A program made the position numbers and the translations under genes. From contig MVZN01000002.1 of NCBI GenBank assembly GCA_002069125.1, positions 62,001 to 126,000 of the forward strand: a stretch of DNA of 64,000 nucleotides, given 5' to 3'. Shown piece after piece: positions 42,944 to 51,840 of the stretch. Each line of letters starts with the position of its first letter. The stretch's first letter is position 1. Below the pieces are notes generated by a model, which worked only from the letters and a program-made list of their open reading frames with translations, made no database searches and was not told the DNA's origin. Source of the DNA: Spirochaetes bacterium ADurb.BinA120 (GTDB lineage: Bacteria; Spirochaetota; UBA4802; UBA5368).

Positions 42944-45019
42944 CTACTCGGAGATCTTGGTAAAGTCAAGAAGCCCCCTGAAGGGGGCGAGAATCGACTC
43001 GAGCAGCGCGAGACGATTGTCACGCACCCGCACATCGTCGCACATCACCATTACATCATCAAAAAAATTGTCGACCGCTTTCTTGCCTTCGATCAGAAGG
43101 CCGAACAGGGCGCGATAGCTGTCGGCGCGAATGAGGTCCTGGATTTTCCCGCGGCGGGACTCGAAGAATTCGTACAGCCCGCGTTCCGCGTCCTCGCGAA
43201 GCAGGGCCGGATCGAAATGAAGCGCGTAATCGGGCTCCTTCTGGCGGAAGGCCGCCACAATATTGTTCATCCTCTTGAACGACAGTAGCATTTCGGAAAA
43301 CCCCTCGCGGCCCCTGAATTCGTGCAGGCTATGCGCGCGGCGGTACTGTTCGAGGTAATTGTGATAGTCGATCGAGAGACAGGCGTCTATTTCATCATAG
43401 CGGAAGCCTCGTTCCGAAAACAGCGTTTTTGCCCGGCCTCCGATAAAGGCCAGTATGGGCCTAACAAGCTCCTTCCCCCTGGCGTATTTGGGCGCGCAAT
43501 GCTCCAACACCGTTCGAAAATCGATCGACATCGCGCCGTCAACCACCATCTCGACTATCGCGCCTGCCTGTCTTCTCAGGGCGTACGGGTCCTGCGATCC
43601 TTTTGGGATGTTGCCCACTGAATACGAGCCCAGCAGATTGTCCAGCTTCTCGGCGAGCGAAAGCGCCCTGCTGACGGTTCCCCGCGGCATCGTGTCTTCC
43701 TGCGAGCGCGGCCGGTAGTGGTCGTCGATGGCGTCGGCCACCTCGGCGTCCTCGCCGTCGAGGAGCGCGTATATCCTCCCCATTTTGCCCTGCAGCGAGG
43801 TGAATTCGAAGACCATGGAGCTGTTAAGATCGGCCTTGCAGAGAATGGCCGCCCTGTCCAGCTTTGCCGCGGTGCTCGAGTCCATGCCGAGTATCCCGGC
43901 CAGGTAGGCGGAGATGAAGCGCAGGCGTTCGACCTTGTCGAAAATGCTGCCCAGCTCCTTGTGGAAAAGGACATTTTTAAGCGAATCCACCTTGTCGGCG
44001 AGCCTGGATTTTCTGTCCTCGTCGAAAAAGAAGCGCGCATCATTGAATCGCGCCGTAATTACCCGCTCATTGCCGGCCTTTACGTAGGATGAGGGCGGGT
44101 TGTTCGAAATCACCAGAAAATTGGGCAGGAGGCCCCCGCCGCTTCCGCGGACGGCGAAATATTTCTGATGCTCCTTCATTTCGGTTATGAGAACGATGTC
44201 CGGGATGGAAAGAAATTCCGGTTTAAAATCGCACGCAAGGACAAACGGGCTCTCTGTAAGGAATGTAACGGTCTCGAGCAGTTCATCATCGCTTACGAGT
44301 TCGCCTCCTAGCGACTTGGCCATGCGCTCGAGCTCCAGCCTTATGGTTTCGCGCCTTTCGTTGTGGTCAACGACAACCCCGTTTTCCCTCAAGAGGTCCC
44401 CGTAGGAGGGGATGCTCTTAACCTCCACCATTCGGTTGGATCGGATATAATGCCCGCGGACAGAAGCCGACGAGCTTATGCCCGACATTCCGAACGGCAC
44501 CACCTCGTCGTTCAACAGAACGCAGAAGTAGGCGATGGGCCGCGGAAAGGCCAGCTTAAGGTCGCTCCAGCGCATTTTTTTGGGAAAGGGGATGCCCCCG
44601 ATCATCTCTCCGAGTATCGCCGGTAAAATGACGGAGGTCTTCTCCGAGGAGAGGGTCTTTCCGGCAAAGAGGTATTCCCCCTTGTCCGTGGCCCTTCTGA
44701 GCAGATGAGCCTCCTCCAGCCCGTTCCCCTTGAGAAAACCCAGGAGCGCTTTTGTAGGTTTTCCGTCGGGATCATAGGCGGCCTTTACCGAAGGGCCCTT
44801 AAGCTCCACCTCTTCCGTGCTCTGGTCGGAGGCCACGCCCGAGGCCATAATGGCTATCCTTCTCGGGGTCGCATAAACCTCCACCGCGTCAAACGCTATG
44901 CGTTCCTCCCTCAGCCGGTCACCGAAGGCCTTTTTAATGTAGTCTATCGCGGGCGGCAGGTAGCCGGCGGGTATTTCCTCGGTGCCTATCTCGCAGAGAA
45001 AATTGGCGTTCTGAAGCAT
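42944..45019 (-). CDS. glyS: Glycyl-tRNA synthetase beta subunit
   Basis: 691 residues from the ATG at 45019 (GGGAG upstream; family sequence starts FLCEIGTEEIPAGYL). Beta subunit of the bacterial alpha2-beta2 GlyRS; SGSGGGLLPNF-type substrate region, KADLNSSMVFEFTSLQGKMGRIYA and the anticodon-binding C-terminus are recognisable. The alpha subunit gene glyQ is not in the window, so it must lie elsewhere. An in-frame ATG at 45058 has no ribosome site. Confidence 0.93.
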   Translation of the reverse strand: MLQNANFLCEIGTEEIPAGYLPPAIDYIKKAFGDRLREERIAFDAVEVYATPRRIAIMASGVASDQSTEEVELKGPSVKAAYDPDGKPTKALLGFLKGNGLEEAHLLRRATDKGEYLFAGKTLSSEKTSVILPAILGEMIGGIPFPKKMRWSDLKLAFPRPIAYFCVLLNDEVVPFGMSGISSSASVRGHYIRSNRMVEVKSIPSYGDLLRENGVVVDHNERRETIRLELERMAKSLGGELVSDDELLETVTFLTESPFVLACDFKPEFLSIPDIVLITEMKEHQKYFAVRGSGGGLLPNFLVISNNPPSSYVKAGNERVITARFNDARFFFDEDRKSRLADKVDSLKNVLFHKELGSIFDKVERLRFISAYLAGILGMDSSTAAKLDRAAILCKADLNSSMVFEFTSLQGKMGRIYALLDGEDAEVADAIDDHYRPRSQEDTMPRGTVSRALSLAEKLDNLLGSYSVGNIPKGSQDPYALRRQAGAIVEMVVDGAMSIDFRTVLEHCAPKYARGKELVRPILAFIGGRAKTLFSERGFRYDEIDACLSIDYHNYLEQYRRAHSLHEFRGREGFSEMLLSFKRMNNIVAAFRQKEPDYALHFDPALLREDAERGLYEFFESRRGKIQDLIRADSYRALFGLLIEGKKAVDNFFDDVMVMCDDVRVRDNRLALLESILAPFRGLLDFTKISE

Positions 45020-45108
45020 GGCGCTCTCCCGGTGGATCGACGTTGATGGCTTCGTCATAGATACGGGCGGCGCGGCAGGCGAGGCAAGAACTTTTTACCG
45101 AAAGGGCT

Positions 45109-46125
45109 TTACTTTAAATATCCGCGCGGGTTGAGGTGGGCGCCCGACCTTATAAGCTCGAAGTGCAGATGGGGCCCGGTGGAGCGCCCTGTGTTTCCGC
45201 TCCTGGCTATTACCTGGCCCTGCTTTACGTACTGCCCTTCGCGGACCGTTATACGCGACAGGTGCCCATATAAGGACTTGTATCCGCCCGGATGTGCGAT
45301 CAGCACGGCCAGTCCGTATCCTCCGAGCCAGCCGGCATAGGTGACCTTGCCATATTTGGTGGCCTTTACCCACTCGTAATTGGCCCTTATATCCAGTCCC
45401 TTATGAAAATCACGCTCGCTGGTGAGCGGATCGTTTCTCCAGCCGTACCCGCATGTAAGCATTCTTCCGGCGGTCGGCCAGATGAATCCTGGAACGAGGT
45501 CCATGGGCTTGGCGTCGGGGATGAATACAGAAACGCCATCCGGAATAAAATCGTAATTGCGGATCCGGTTTTCGGCCATTATTTTGGACAGGGGTATGCG
45601 GTAATACGCGGCGACGGCATGGATGTCCTGGCCTTTCTTCATGGTGTGGAGAATGCCGTCTCTGCTGGGTATTTTCAACAGCGTACCGGTGGGAATGATG
45701 TCATACGAGGTCAGCCTGTTGCTCCCGCAGATGGTATCCATCGAGACGCCGTATTCGCGCGCGATTTTTCCCAGCGTTTCGCCGTTTTTTACCAGGTGTG
45801 TCCGTATCTGAAGGGTTTTTTCCTCCGCCGGAGCCGAAAAATCGGTCCTGGAGGACAAAAGAAGCAGGTTCTTTTTTTCCTCGTCGTTTACATCCTCTCC
45901 ACCCATGGGACGCACGGAGAAAAGCGCAAACACAAGCGCGCCGACGACCATAGGCGACACAAATATTGCCGCAAGAGTGCGGCGCCTCATTCCGACAAAC
46001 GGGTTCTTCCGAAAAATATACGAGCGCACCCCGCCGCCGCCCACGTTCAATACGATGATTCTGTCGATCGTGGTTGTTATGGTGTACGGGCCGAGCCTGA
46101 ATGTTCTCGAACGGAAAGCCTTCAT
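45109..46125 (-). CDS. LysM-containing M23 peptidase, membrane-anchored
   Basis: 338 residues. A cytoplasmic N-terminus of about 50 residues, one membrane helix (51-70), two LysM domains (about 108-152 and 159-203) and an M23 lysostaphin-type peptidase domain (about 215-338). Zinc ligands His241 and Asp245 (HKGLDI) and His321 (GPHLHFE), plus YGHLS, are present. It should cut or bind peptidoglycan. It lies 38 bases after the bactofilin gene, a conserved bactofilin-M23 pairing that shapes cell form in other bacteria. Confidence 0.92.
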   Translation of the reverse strand: MKAFRSRTFRLGPYTITTTIDRIIVLNVGGGGVRSYIFRKNPFVGMRRRTLAAIFVSPMVVGALVFALFSVRPMGGEDVNDEEKKNLLLLSSRTDFSAPAEEKTLQIRTHLVKNGETLGKIAREYGVSMDTICGSNRLTSYDIIPTGTLLKIPSRDGILHTMKKGQDIHAVAAYYRIPLSKIMAENRIRNYDFIPDGVSVFIPDAKPMDLVPGFIWPTAGRMLTCGYGWRNDPLTSERDFHKGLDIRANYEWVKATKYGKVTYAGWLGGYGLAVLIAHPGGYKSLYGHLSRITVREGQYVKQGQVIARSGNTGRSTGPHLHFELIRSGAHLNPRGYLK

Positions 46126-46163
46126 CGCGATATACCGGCCTCAGGCGCCTCGAATGTCTCCCG

Positions 46164-46577
46164 CTACCTTGACGATTTTTCGGACTGCCTGTCCGAGCCG
46201 CTGCCGAACGACTCCTCTATGAGCTTCTTTACATCCTTGCGCTGCCCCGCCGTAATGGTTACATGCCCCTGCGCCATCACGCCCCGCTGAATGCTGATGG
46301 CCGGCGCCACGATATCCCCCAGCACCCTGCCCGTTTCGAGGAGGCGGACCTCCTCGTCCGCTTTGATATTCCCTATAACGGTGCCGGCGACCACGACAGA
46401 TTTGGCGTCTATGTTCGTCTTGACCTTTCCGGTTTCTCCGACCACCAGCTCCTCGTCGGTCTTGATCTCGCCTTCGAACTTGCCGTCGATCCGGAGCGAG
46501 CCGCTGATGTAGAATTTCCCCTCAAATATCGACCCTTCACCGATCGTGCTGTTTACAGCGTCGCCCTTTCCTGCCAT
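46164..46577 (-). CDS. Bactofilin
   Basis: 137 residues. The beta-helix core is obvious: GEGSIFEGKFYISGSLRIDGKFEGEI, then GKVKTNIDAKSVVVAGTVIG and repeated [VI]-x-G steps, followed by a charged tail. Bactofilins polymerise without nucleotide and recruit wall enzymes. The neighbour M23 peptidase is the likely partner. GAGGAGA precedes the ATG. Confidence 0.93.
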   Translation of the reverse strand: MAGKGDAVNSTIGEGSIFEGKFYISGSLRIDGKFEGEIKTDEELVVGETGKVKTNIDAKSVVVAGTVIGNIKADEEVRLLETGRVLGDIVAPAISIQRGVMAQGHVTITAGQRKDVKKLIEESFGSGSDRQSEKSSR

Positions 46578-46698
46578 ACCACGTCTCCTCTATGATAATT
46601 ATCGCCCGGCCGGAGGCGGATCTTTACAGGCGGCATAAGCCCGCCCCGGCGAAATCCGTTAATGATGCCGGCACGCTCAATTTAATATCAAGTAGTTT

Positions 46699-47997
46699 TT
46701 ACCGGGGACCTTCGCCGTGCCGAGCGCCGCCGTTGAGCACGATGGGGGTCGATGGGGCCATATCCGGGTTCCCTGGGATTTTTCCTATCGACACCAGCGT
46801 AAGCTGTTTTTCCCTGAAGATGGAATCGATGACCTTTTTAAAATCGTTCATCGAGATGGCGTCTATTTTCGAGACCATTTCGTCGAAGTTGTAATGCCTG
46901 CCATAGATCATCTCGTTCTTGGCCAGGTGTCCCATCCGTACTTCCGTGCTCTCCATGCTGAGCGCGAGATTCCCCTTCATGAAGGTCTTGGCGTCACCGA
47001 GTTCCTCCTCGGTCACCCCATCTTCGAGCAGGGCCTCACACTCCCCGACAATGAGGCCCAGGGCGCGGGAGTAATTATCGGGGGACGTCCCGCAGTAAAC
47101 GCCAAATACACCGTTGTCCATGTAGGCCGAATGGAAGGAGTAGATGGCGTAACAGAGCCCCTCGCGCTCCCTGATGTTCTGAAAGAGCCTGGAGGACATG
47201 CTGCCCCCCAGGATCGTGCTGAGCGAGAAGAGCGCCCACCGGTTCTCGTCGTTCCTGTTGAGCCCTTCGGTCCCCAGGCAGAAATGTATCTGCTCCAGGT
47301 CTCTCGTGATGTGCCGTCTGAATATTCGCCTGGCTGGGGTATACTCGGCGCGGGCCGCGTTGTTCGACGAACTAAGCGGAGAGGCGAACGCGCGCTCTAT
47401 TATCCGCCTGGTTCGATCCACATCGAAATTCCCGGCAACGGCAAAAATGCAGTTGTCCGTCGAGTAATTGTCATTGAAAAAGGCAAGGAGCCTCTCGCGG
47501 TCTATGCCATCTATGCTCTCGACTGTCCCCAGGATCGGATGCCCCAGCGGATGCTCGGAAAGCATGCACTCCATAAAGACATCGTGAATCAGCTCGTCCG
47601 GAGTGTCCTCGTACATCCTGATCTCCTCCAGGATTACGTTCTTCTCCTTGGAGATCTCGTCCGGATCGAAAAGCGAGCGGTAGTACATGTCCGATAGGAG
47701 GTTTATCGACAGCTCAAGATAATCCGAGATCACGTTTATATAGTAACAGGTGTACTCCCGGTTCGTCGCCGCGTTATGCTGCCCCCCCACCCTGTCGATC
47801 ATGCGTGCGATATCGCGCGCCGAATAGTCGGATGTTCCCTTGAACAGCATATGCTCGATAAAATGGGCATAGCCCATCTGGCCGCTTAGCTCGTTTCGCG
47901 AGCCCGCCCTGATCCACAATCCGGCCGAAACCGAGGCCACCCCCTCGATAGGATCGAGAAGGACGACCATTCCGTTATCGAGCGTGTATTTGACCAC
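46699..47997 (-). CDS. M16-family zinc metallopeptidase
   Basis: 432 residues. The inverted zinc motif HFIEH (HxxEH) is followed about 70 residues later by EEIRMYEDTPDE carrying the third ligand Glu. C-terminal domain GMGHLAKNEMIYG. The gene starts with GTG, 15 bases after pnp on the same strand; M16 after pnp is a frequent order in bacteria. Cytoplasmic, role in peptide or protein turnover inferred. Confidence 0.9.
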   Translation of the reverse strand: MVKYTLDNGMVVLLDPIEGVASVSAGLWIRAGSRNELSGQMGYAHFIEHMLFKGTSDYSARDIARMIDRVGGQHNAATNREYTCYYINVISDYLELSINLLSDMYYRSLFDPDEISKEKNVILEEIRMYEDTPDELIHDVFMECMLSEHPLGHPILGTVESIDGIDRERLLAFFNDNYSTDNCIFAVAGNFDVDRTRRIIERAFASPLSSSNNAARAEYTPARRIFRRHITRDLEQIHFCLGTEGLNRNDENRWALFSLSTILGGSMSSRLFQNIREREGLCYAIYSFHSAYMDNGVFGVYCGTSPDNYSRALGLIVGECEALLEDGVTEEELGDAKTFMKGNLALSMESTEVRMGHLAKNEMIYGRHYNFDEMVSKIDAISMNDFKKVIDSIFREKQLTLVSIGKIPGNPDMAPSTPIVLNGGARHGEGPR

Positions 47998-48012
47998 AAG
48001 CCTACCGCGATT

Positions 48013-50091
48013 TTAGCGCTTCAGGGCGTCCTTCCTGCTCAGGTCGACCCTTCCCTGCCGGTCAATGCCTATGACCTTGACCGCCACCTCGTCGCCTTCC
48101 TTGAGGATATCGCTTACCTTGTTTACCTTGTTGAAATCCAGCTTGGAGATGTGCACCAGCCCTTCCCGGCCCGGAGCGATCTCCACGAACGCGCCGTACT
48201 CCATTACCTTCTTTACGCGTCCATTGTAGATTCTGCCTATCTCCACGTCCTCGGTAATCGCGCTTATCTTTGCGAGGGCCTTGTCGATGGAATCCTTATC
48301 CACCGCCGCGACAGTGACCGTACCGTCGTCCTCGATGTTGATCTCGGCGCCGGTCTCCTCGACTATCGCCTTGACCACCTTGCCGCCAGGACCGATCAGA
48401 CCGCCTATCTTGTCAACGTCTATCTTTATCATTATAATGCGCGGAGCGTGCGGAGCGAGCTCCTTCTCCGGCGTGGAAATCGCCTCATTCATCTTGCCGA
48501 GGATATGAAGTCGTCCCTCCCTGGCCTGTTCGAGCGCCTTTCGCATGATCTCCGGGGTTATCCCCTCTATCTTTATATCGAGCTGGAACGCTGTTATGCC
48601 CTCCGATGTGCCGGCCACCTTGAAGTCCATGTCGCCCAGATGGTCTTCGAGCCCCATTATATCGCTCAGGATGGCATAACGGTCCCCCTCGAGGATCAGT
48701 CCCATGGCGATGCCCGCGACCGCCGCCTTCACCGGGACGCCGGCATTGAATAGGGCCAGCGATCCGGAACAGACCGAGGCCATGGATGACGAGCCGTTCG
48801 ATTCCAATATCTCGGAGACGACCCTGATCGTGTAGGGAAATTTTTCCGCCTCGGGAATTATGTATTGAAGCGCGCGTTCGGCGAGCATTCCGTGTCCGAT
48901 CTCGCGCCGGCCGACCCCCCCCGTCCTTCCGGTTTCTCCGACCGAGAATGGAGGGAAATTATAATGAAGCATGAAACGCCGGAAGCTCTCGCCCTCCAGG
49001 GCGTCAAGCCTCTGCGAGTCGCGCCCTGTTCCAAGCGTCACCACGCCAAGGCTCTGCGTCTGCCCCCTCGTAAACACGGAGGAGCCGTGCGCCCTGGGGA
49101 GCACCCCGATCATGATGTCTATCGGGCGGATTTCCGTAGGGCCCCTGCCGTCGGCGCGTTTTTTCTCGTCCAGTATACGGGCGCGCATAAGCTCGTAATC
49201 GAAATCATCGATTATCGACGCAACCTGCCCGATCGAATCCGGAAACGCGCCCTCAAGCTCAGTAGATGCACGATCGATCAAGGACCTCAGTGCATTCTCA
49301 CGGTCTTTCTTTTCCGTGTTTTTAATGAGACCGGCCACATCCTGAAAATATCGCTTCCTCGCCTCATCACGGAGGGCGAGGTCCCTTTTCCTTGGGGTGT
49401 AGGCCATCTCGGGCTTGCCGACCTTCTTCTTTAGGTCTTCCTGCGCCTCGCAGAGCCTAACGATTTGCTCGTGAGCGAAGACGACGGCGTTTATCATGTC
49501 GTCCTCGCTTACATTTTTTGCGGAACCCTCTATCATGGTGACGGCCTTTTTCGTACCGGCGACCACGAGATCGATATCGCTTGCCTCCGATTCGTCAAAG
49601 GTCGGGTTGACAATAAACTCCCCCTTGATCCTGCCGACGCGTACCGCGCCCACAGGGCCCTTGAACGGAATACCCGAGACTGAAAGAGCGGCGGATGCCG
49701 CGTTGATCGCCAGCACGTCCGATTGCGTCTTCTGATCGGTGGAGAGAACCGAGATCAGTATCTGCACCTCGCTTACGAAATCCTCGGGGAAAAGGGGCCT
49801 AAGCGGCCTGTCGGTGAGGCGGCTCGTCAGGGTCTCCCTGTCGCTCGGCCTTCCCTCCCGTTTTATATATCCCCCCGGAATCTTCCCGGCGGAATAGAAC
49901 TTCTCCCGATAATCGACGGTAAGGGGGAAGAAATCCTGCCCCTCCACCACTTTTCGGGAAACGACCGCTGTGGCGAAGACAATCGATTCTCCGCTCGAAA
50001 CGGCCACGGCACCGTCCGCCTGTTTGGCGAGATAGCCAGTGTTGAAGCGTATCTCCTCCCGGCCAACTTTTATACCTGATTCAAAACTCAT
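48013..50091 (-). CDS. pnp: Polyribonucleotide nucleotidyltransferase
   Basis: 692 residues. 3'-5' phosphorolytic exoribonuclease of RNA turnover. Two RNase PH domains (active-site segment GRDSQRLDALEGESFRRFMLHYNFPPFSVGE, shown in part), KH domain (IGPGGKVVKAIVEETGA) and S1 domain (GAFVEIAPGREGLVHISKL). Follows rpsO by 83 bases, the classical order. Confidence 0.96.
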   Translation of the reverse strand: MSFESGIKVGREEIRFNTGYLAKQADGAVAVSSGESIVFATAVVSRKVVEGQDFFPLTVDYREKFYSAGKIPGGYIKREGRPSDRETLTSRLTDRPLRPLFPEDFVSEVQILISVLSTDQKTQSDVLAINAASAALSVSGIPFKGPVGAVRVGRIKGEFIVNPTFDESEASDIDLVVAGTKKAVTMIEGSAKNVSEDDMINAVVFAHEQIVRLCEAQEDLKKKVGKPEMAYTPRKRDLALRDEARKRYFQDVAGLIKNTEKKDRENALRSLIDRASTELEGAFPDSIGQVASIIDDFDYELMRARILDEKKRADGRGPTEIRPIDIMIGVLPRAHGSSVFTRGQTQSLGVVTLGTGRDSQRLDALEGESFRRFMLHYNFPPFSVGETGRTGGVGRREIGHGMLAERALQYIIPEAEKFPYTIRVVSEILESNGSSSMASVCSGSLALFNAGVPVKAAVAGIAMGLILEGDRYAILSDIMGLEDHLGDMDFKVAGTSEGITAFQLDIKIEGITPEIMRKALEQAREGRLHILGKMNEAISTPEKELAPHAPRIIMIKIDVDKIGGLIGPGGKVVKAIVEETGAEINIEDDGTVTVAAVDKDSIDKALAKISAITEDVEIGRIYNGRVKKVMEYGAFVEIAPGREGLVHISKLDFNKVNKVSDILKEGDEVAVKVIGIDRQGRVDLSRKDALKR

Positions 50092-50174
50092 TATCCTACC
50101 TCTTGAATACGTGATGCCCGTAATTAAATCTCATGTCAGGCGCGGGCCGGTCGCCGACAGCACTGGATGGCCTC

Positions 50175-50432
50175 TTACCTTCGCAGGCCGAGCGACTCTA
50201 TGAGGCTCCGGTATTTCTCGAGATCGTTCTTCTTGAGATAATCCAGGAGTCTACGCCGCTGGCCTACGAGCTTCAAGAGCCCCCTGCGGGAATGGAAGTC
50301 CTTCTTGTGGACCTTGAAATGCTCCGTCAGGTGGTTGATCCTTTCCGTCAGCAGGGCAACCTGAACGTCCGGCGAACCGGTATCGCTTTCATGCCTTTTA
50401 TACTGATTGATGACCTCGCTCTTCTGGCGCAT
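50175..50432 (-). CDS. rpsO: 30S ribosomal protein S15
   Basis: 85 residues. [19 protein letters not shown] and [29 protein letters not shown] are unmistakable. S15 binds 16S rRNA early in 30S assembly. The ATG at 50432 follows AAGGAG. Between truB and pnp, as in many bacteria. Confidence 0.97.
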   Translation of the reverse strand: MRQKSEVINQYKRHESDTGSPDVQVALLTERINHLTEHFKVHKKDFHSRRGLLKLVGQRRRLLDYLKKNDLEKYRSLIESLGLRR

Positions 50433-50520
50433 ATGACGCTGTTCTCCTTATTCCTTATGTGATTGATCGATTTTGCCGTTTCGATGCGGCCCTCGCCCGT
50501 CCGGGGAGGCGGGGCACAAA

Positions 50521-51438
50521 CTACCTGTTAAAAACATTGCTGTATTCGACTGACCAATTATCAGTATCGACGTTGGCGATGGCAATACAATTTTTTCGCC
50601 CGTCCATTATAATGAAGGGCGAGCGTCCCTCCAGGCTTAATATATCGCCCCTTCCGAAAAAGGCCCCATTCGAAACCTTTTTCACGACGCCGTCCGCCAC
50701 CACAATGCGGCCGAAATCGGCAAGGGCCTGCTCCGGAGCGAGCAGAAAAGGCTTTTCCGCAGGCAAACCGGATACAAAGTTCCTCATCTCCCCGATCGTA
50801 GCGGCGTCCTCGACCGAAAACCCTCCGGAGGCCGTACGCCTGAGCCCGGCCAGGTGCGCCCCCGTCCCGAGGAATTCCCCGATATCGCGCGCGAGCGACC
50901 TGATATATGTGCCCTTGGAGCAGAGCACATCGACAGTGATGGTGCCGCTTCCCAGATCCGCGTCGAGGATGGAAAGCTCATGTACGATGATGTCCCGCTC
51001 GGCGAGGTCGACATCCCTGCCCTCCCTGGCCAGGTCGGCGGCCCTCCTGCCCTTGATTTTAAGCGCAGAGTAAATCGGGGGCGCCTGCCGAAGCCGCCCG
51101 GTGAAGCGCGACTCTATTGCGCGAATACGGCCCTCGTCCATCCCCGCAAGGCTCGCTGTGGCCGTTATCTCCCCCTCCGCATCGCAGGTGTCGGTCGTCA
51201 CGCCGAGCCTTATCACGCCGGTATACCGTTTGTCCCCTTCCAGAAAGTATCGTGTCAACCTGGTCATCGAACCGGTACAGACGACCAGAAGCCCGGTCGC
51301 CGCCTTGTCGAGGGTTCCGGAATGACCCGCCTTTCTCGCGCCGAAGAGCCTGCGCACCTCCTCTATGGCCGAAAAGGAGGTTTTACCCTTTTCCTTGTCC
51401 AGAAGAAGGACCGCGTCCCTGGCCTTTGACGAATCCAC
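50521..51438 (-). CDS. truB: tRNA pseudouridine-55 synthase
   Basis: 305 residues. Makes pseudouridine-55 in tRNA. Motif AGHSGTLDKAATGLLVV holds the catalytic Asp; the C-terminal PUA-like domain follows. GTG start two bases past rbfA. The order rbfA-truB-rpsO-pnp is standard, though ribF, often placed after truB, is absent here. Confidence 0.95.
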   Translation of the reverse strand: MDSSKARDAVLLLDKEKGKTSFSAIEEVRRLFGARKAGHSGTLDKAATGLLVVCTGSMTRLTRYFLEGDKRYTGVIRLGVTTDTCDAEGEITATASLAGMDEGRIRAIESRFTGRLRQAPPIYSALKIKGRRAADLAREGRDVDLAERDIIVHELSILDADLGSGTITVDVLCSKGTYIRSLARDIGEFLGTGAHLAGLRRTASGGFSVEDAATIGEMRNFVSGLPAEKPFLLAPEQALADFGRIVVADGVVKKVSNGAFFGRGDILSLEGRSPFIIMDGRKNCIAIANVDTDNWSVEYSNVFNR

Positions 51439-51440
51439 CG

Positions 51441-51839
51441 TCAGCCGCCGTTCCCGCCGGGCTCCCCTTCGCCTCCACCGGCATCGCCGCCCCCACTCCC
51501 CGCTTCGAGCTTTTCTATCACCTGGACCATCCTGACCCCCTCCTCCACCGAGGTGTCGAGATGGAAAACAAGCCTGGGCGTGGTACGAAGCTGGATGCCC
51601 TTGCCGACGAGAAACTGCACGTAGCTTCGCGCCGATTCGAGGCCCGCCATCGATTTCCTCTTGGCCGTATCGTCACCCAGCACCGAAACAAATACGTCGG
51701 CCACGCTGTAATCCCTGGCGAGCTTCACCCGCACCACGGAGACGAATCCGATTCTGGGGTCCTTAATCTCGGAGAGAAGAGCGTCCGCAACGACCCGCTT
51801 GATTAGCTCTTCGAGCCGCTCCCTTCGATGTGTAGTCAT
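51441..51839 (-). CDS. rbfA: Ribosome-binding factor A with glycine-rich tail
   Basis: 132 residues. Late 30S maturation factor. KH-like core: RLEELIKRVVADAL, DPRIGFVSVVRVKLARDYSVADVFVSV and TPRLVFHLDTSVEEGVRM. The last 20 residues form a Gly/Glu tail (GSGGGDAGGGEGEPGGNGG) not usual in the family. Start is one base after infB's stop. Confidence 0.94.
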   Translation of the reverse strand: MTTHRRERLEELIKRVVADALLSEIKDPRIGFVSVVRVKLARDYSVADVFVSVLGDDTAKRKSMAGLESARSYVQFLVGKGIQLRTTPRLVFHLDTSVEEGVRMVQVIEKLEAGSGGGDAGGGEGEPGGNGG

Positions 51840-51840
51840 T

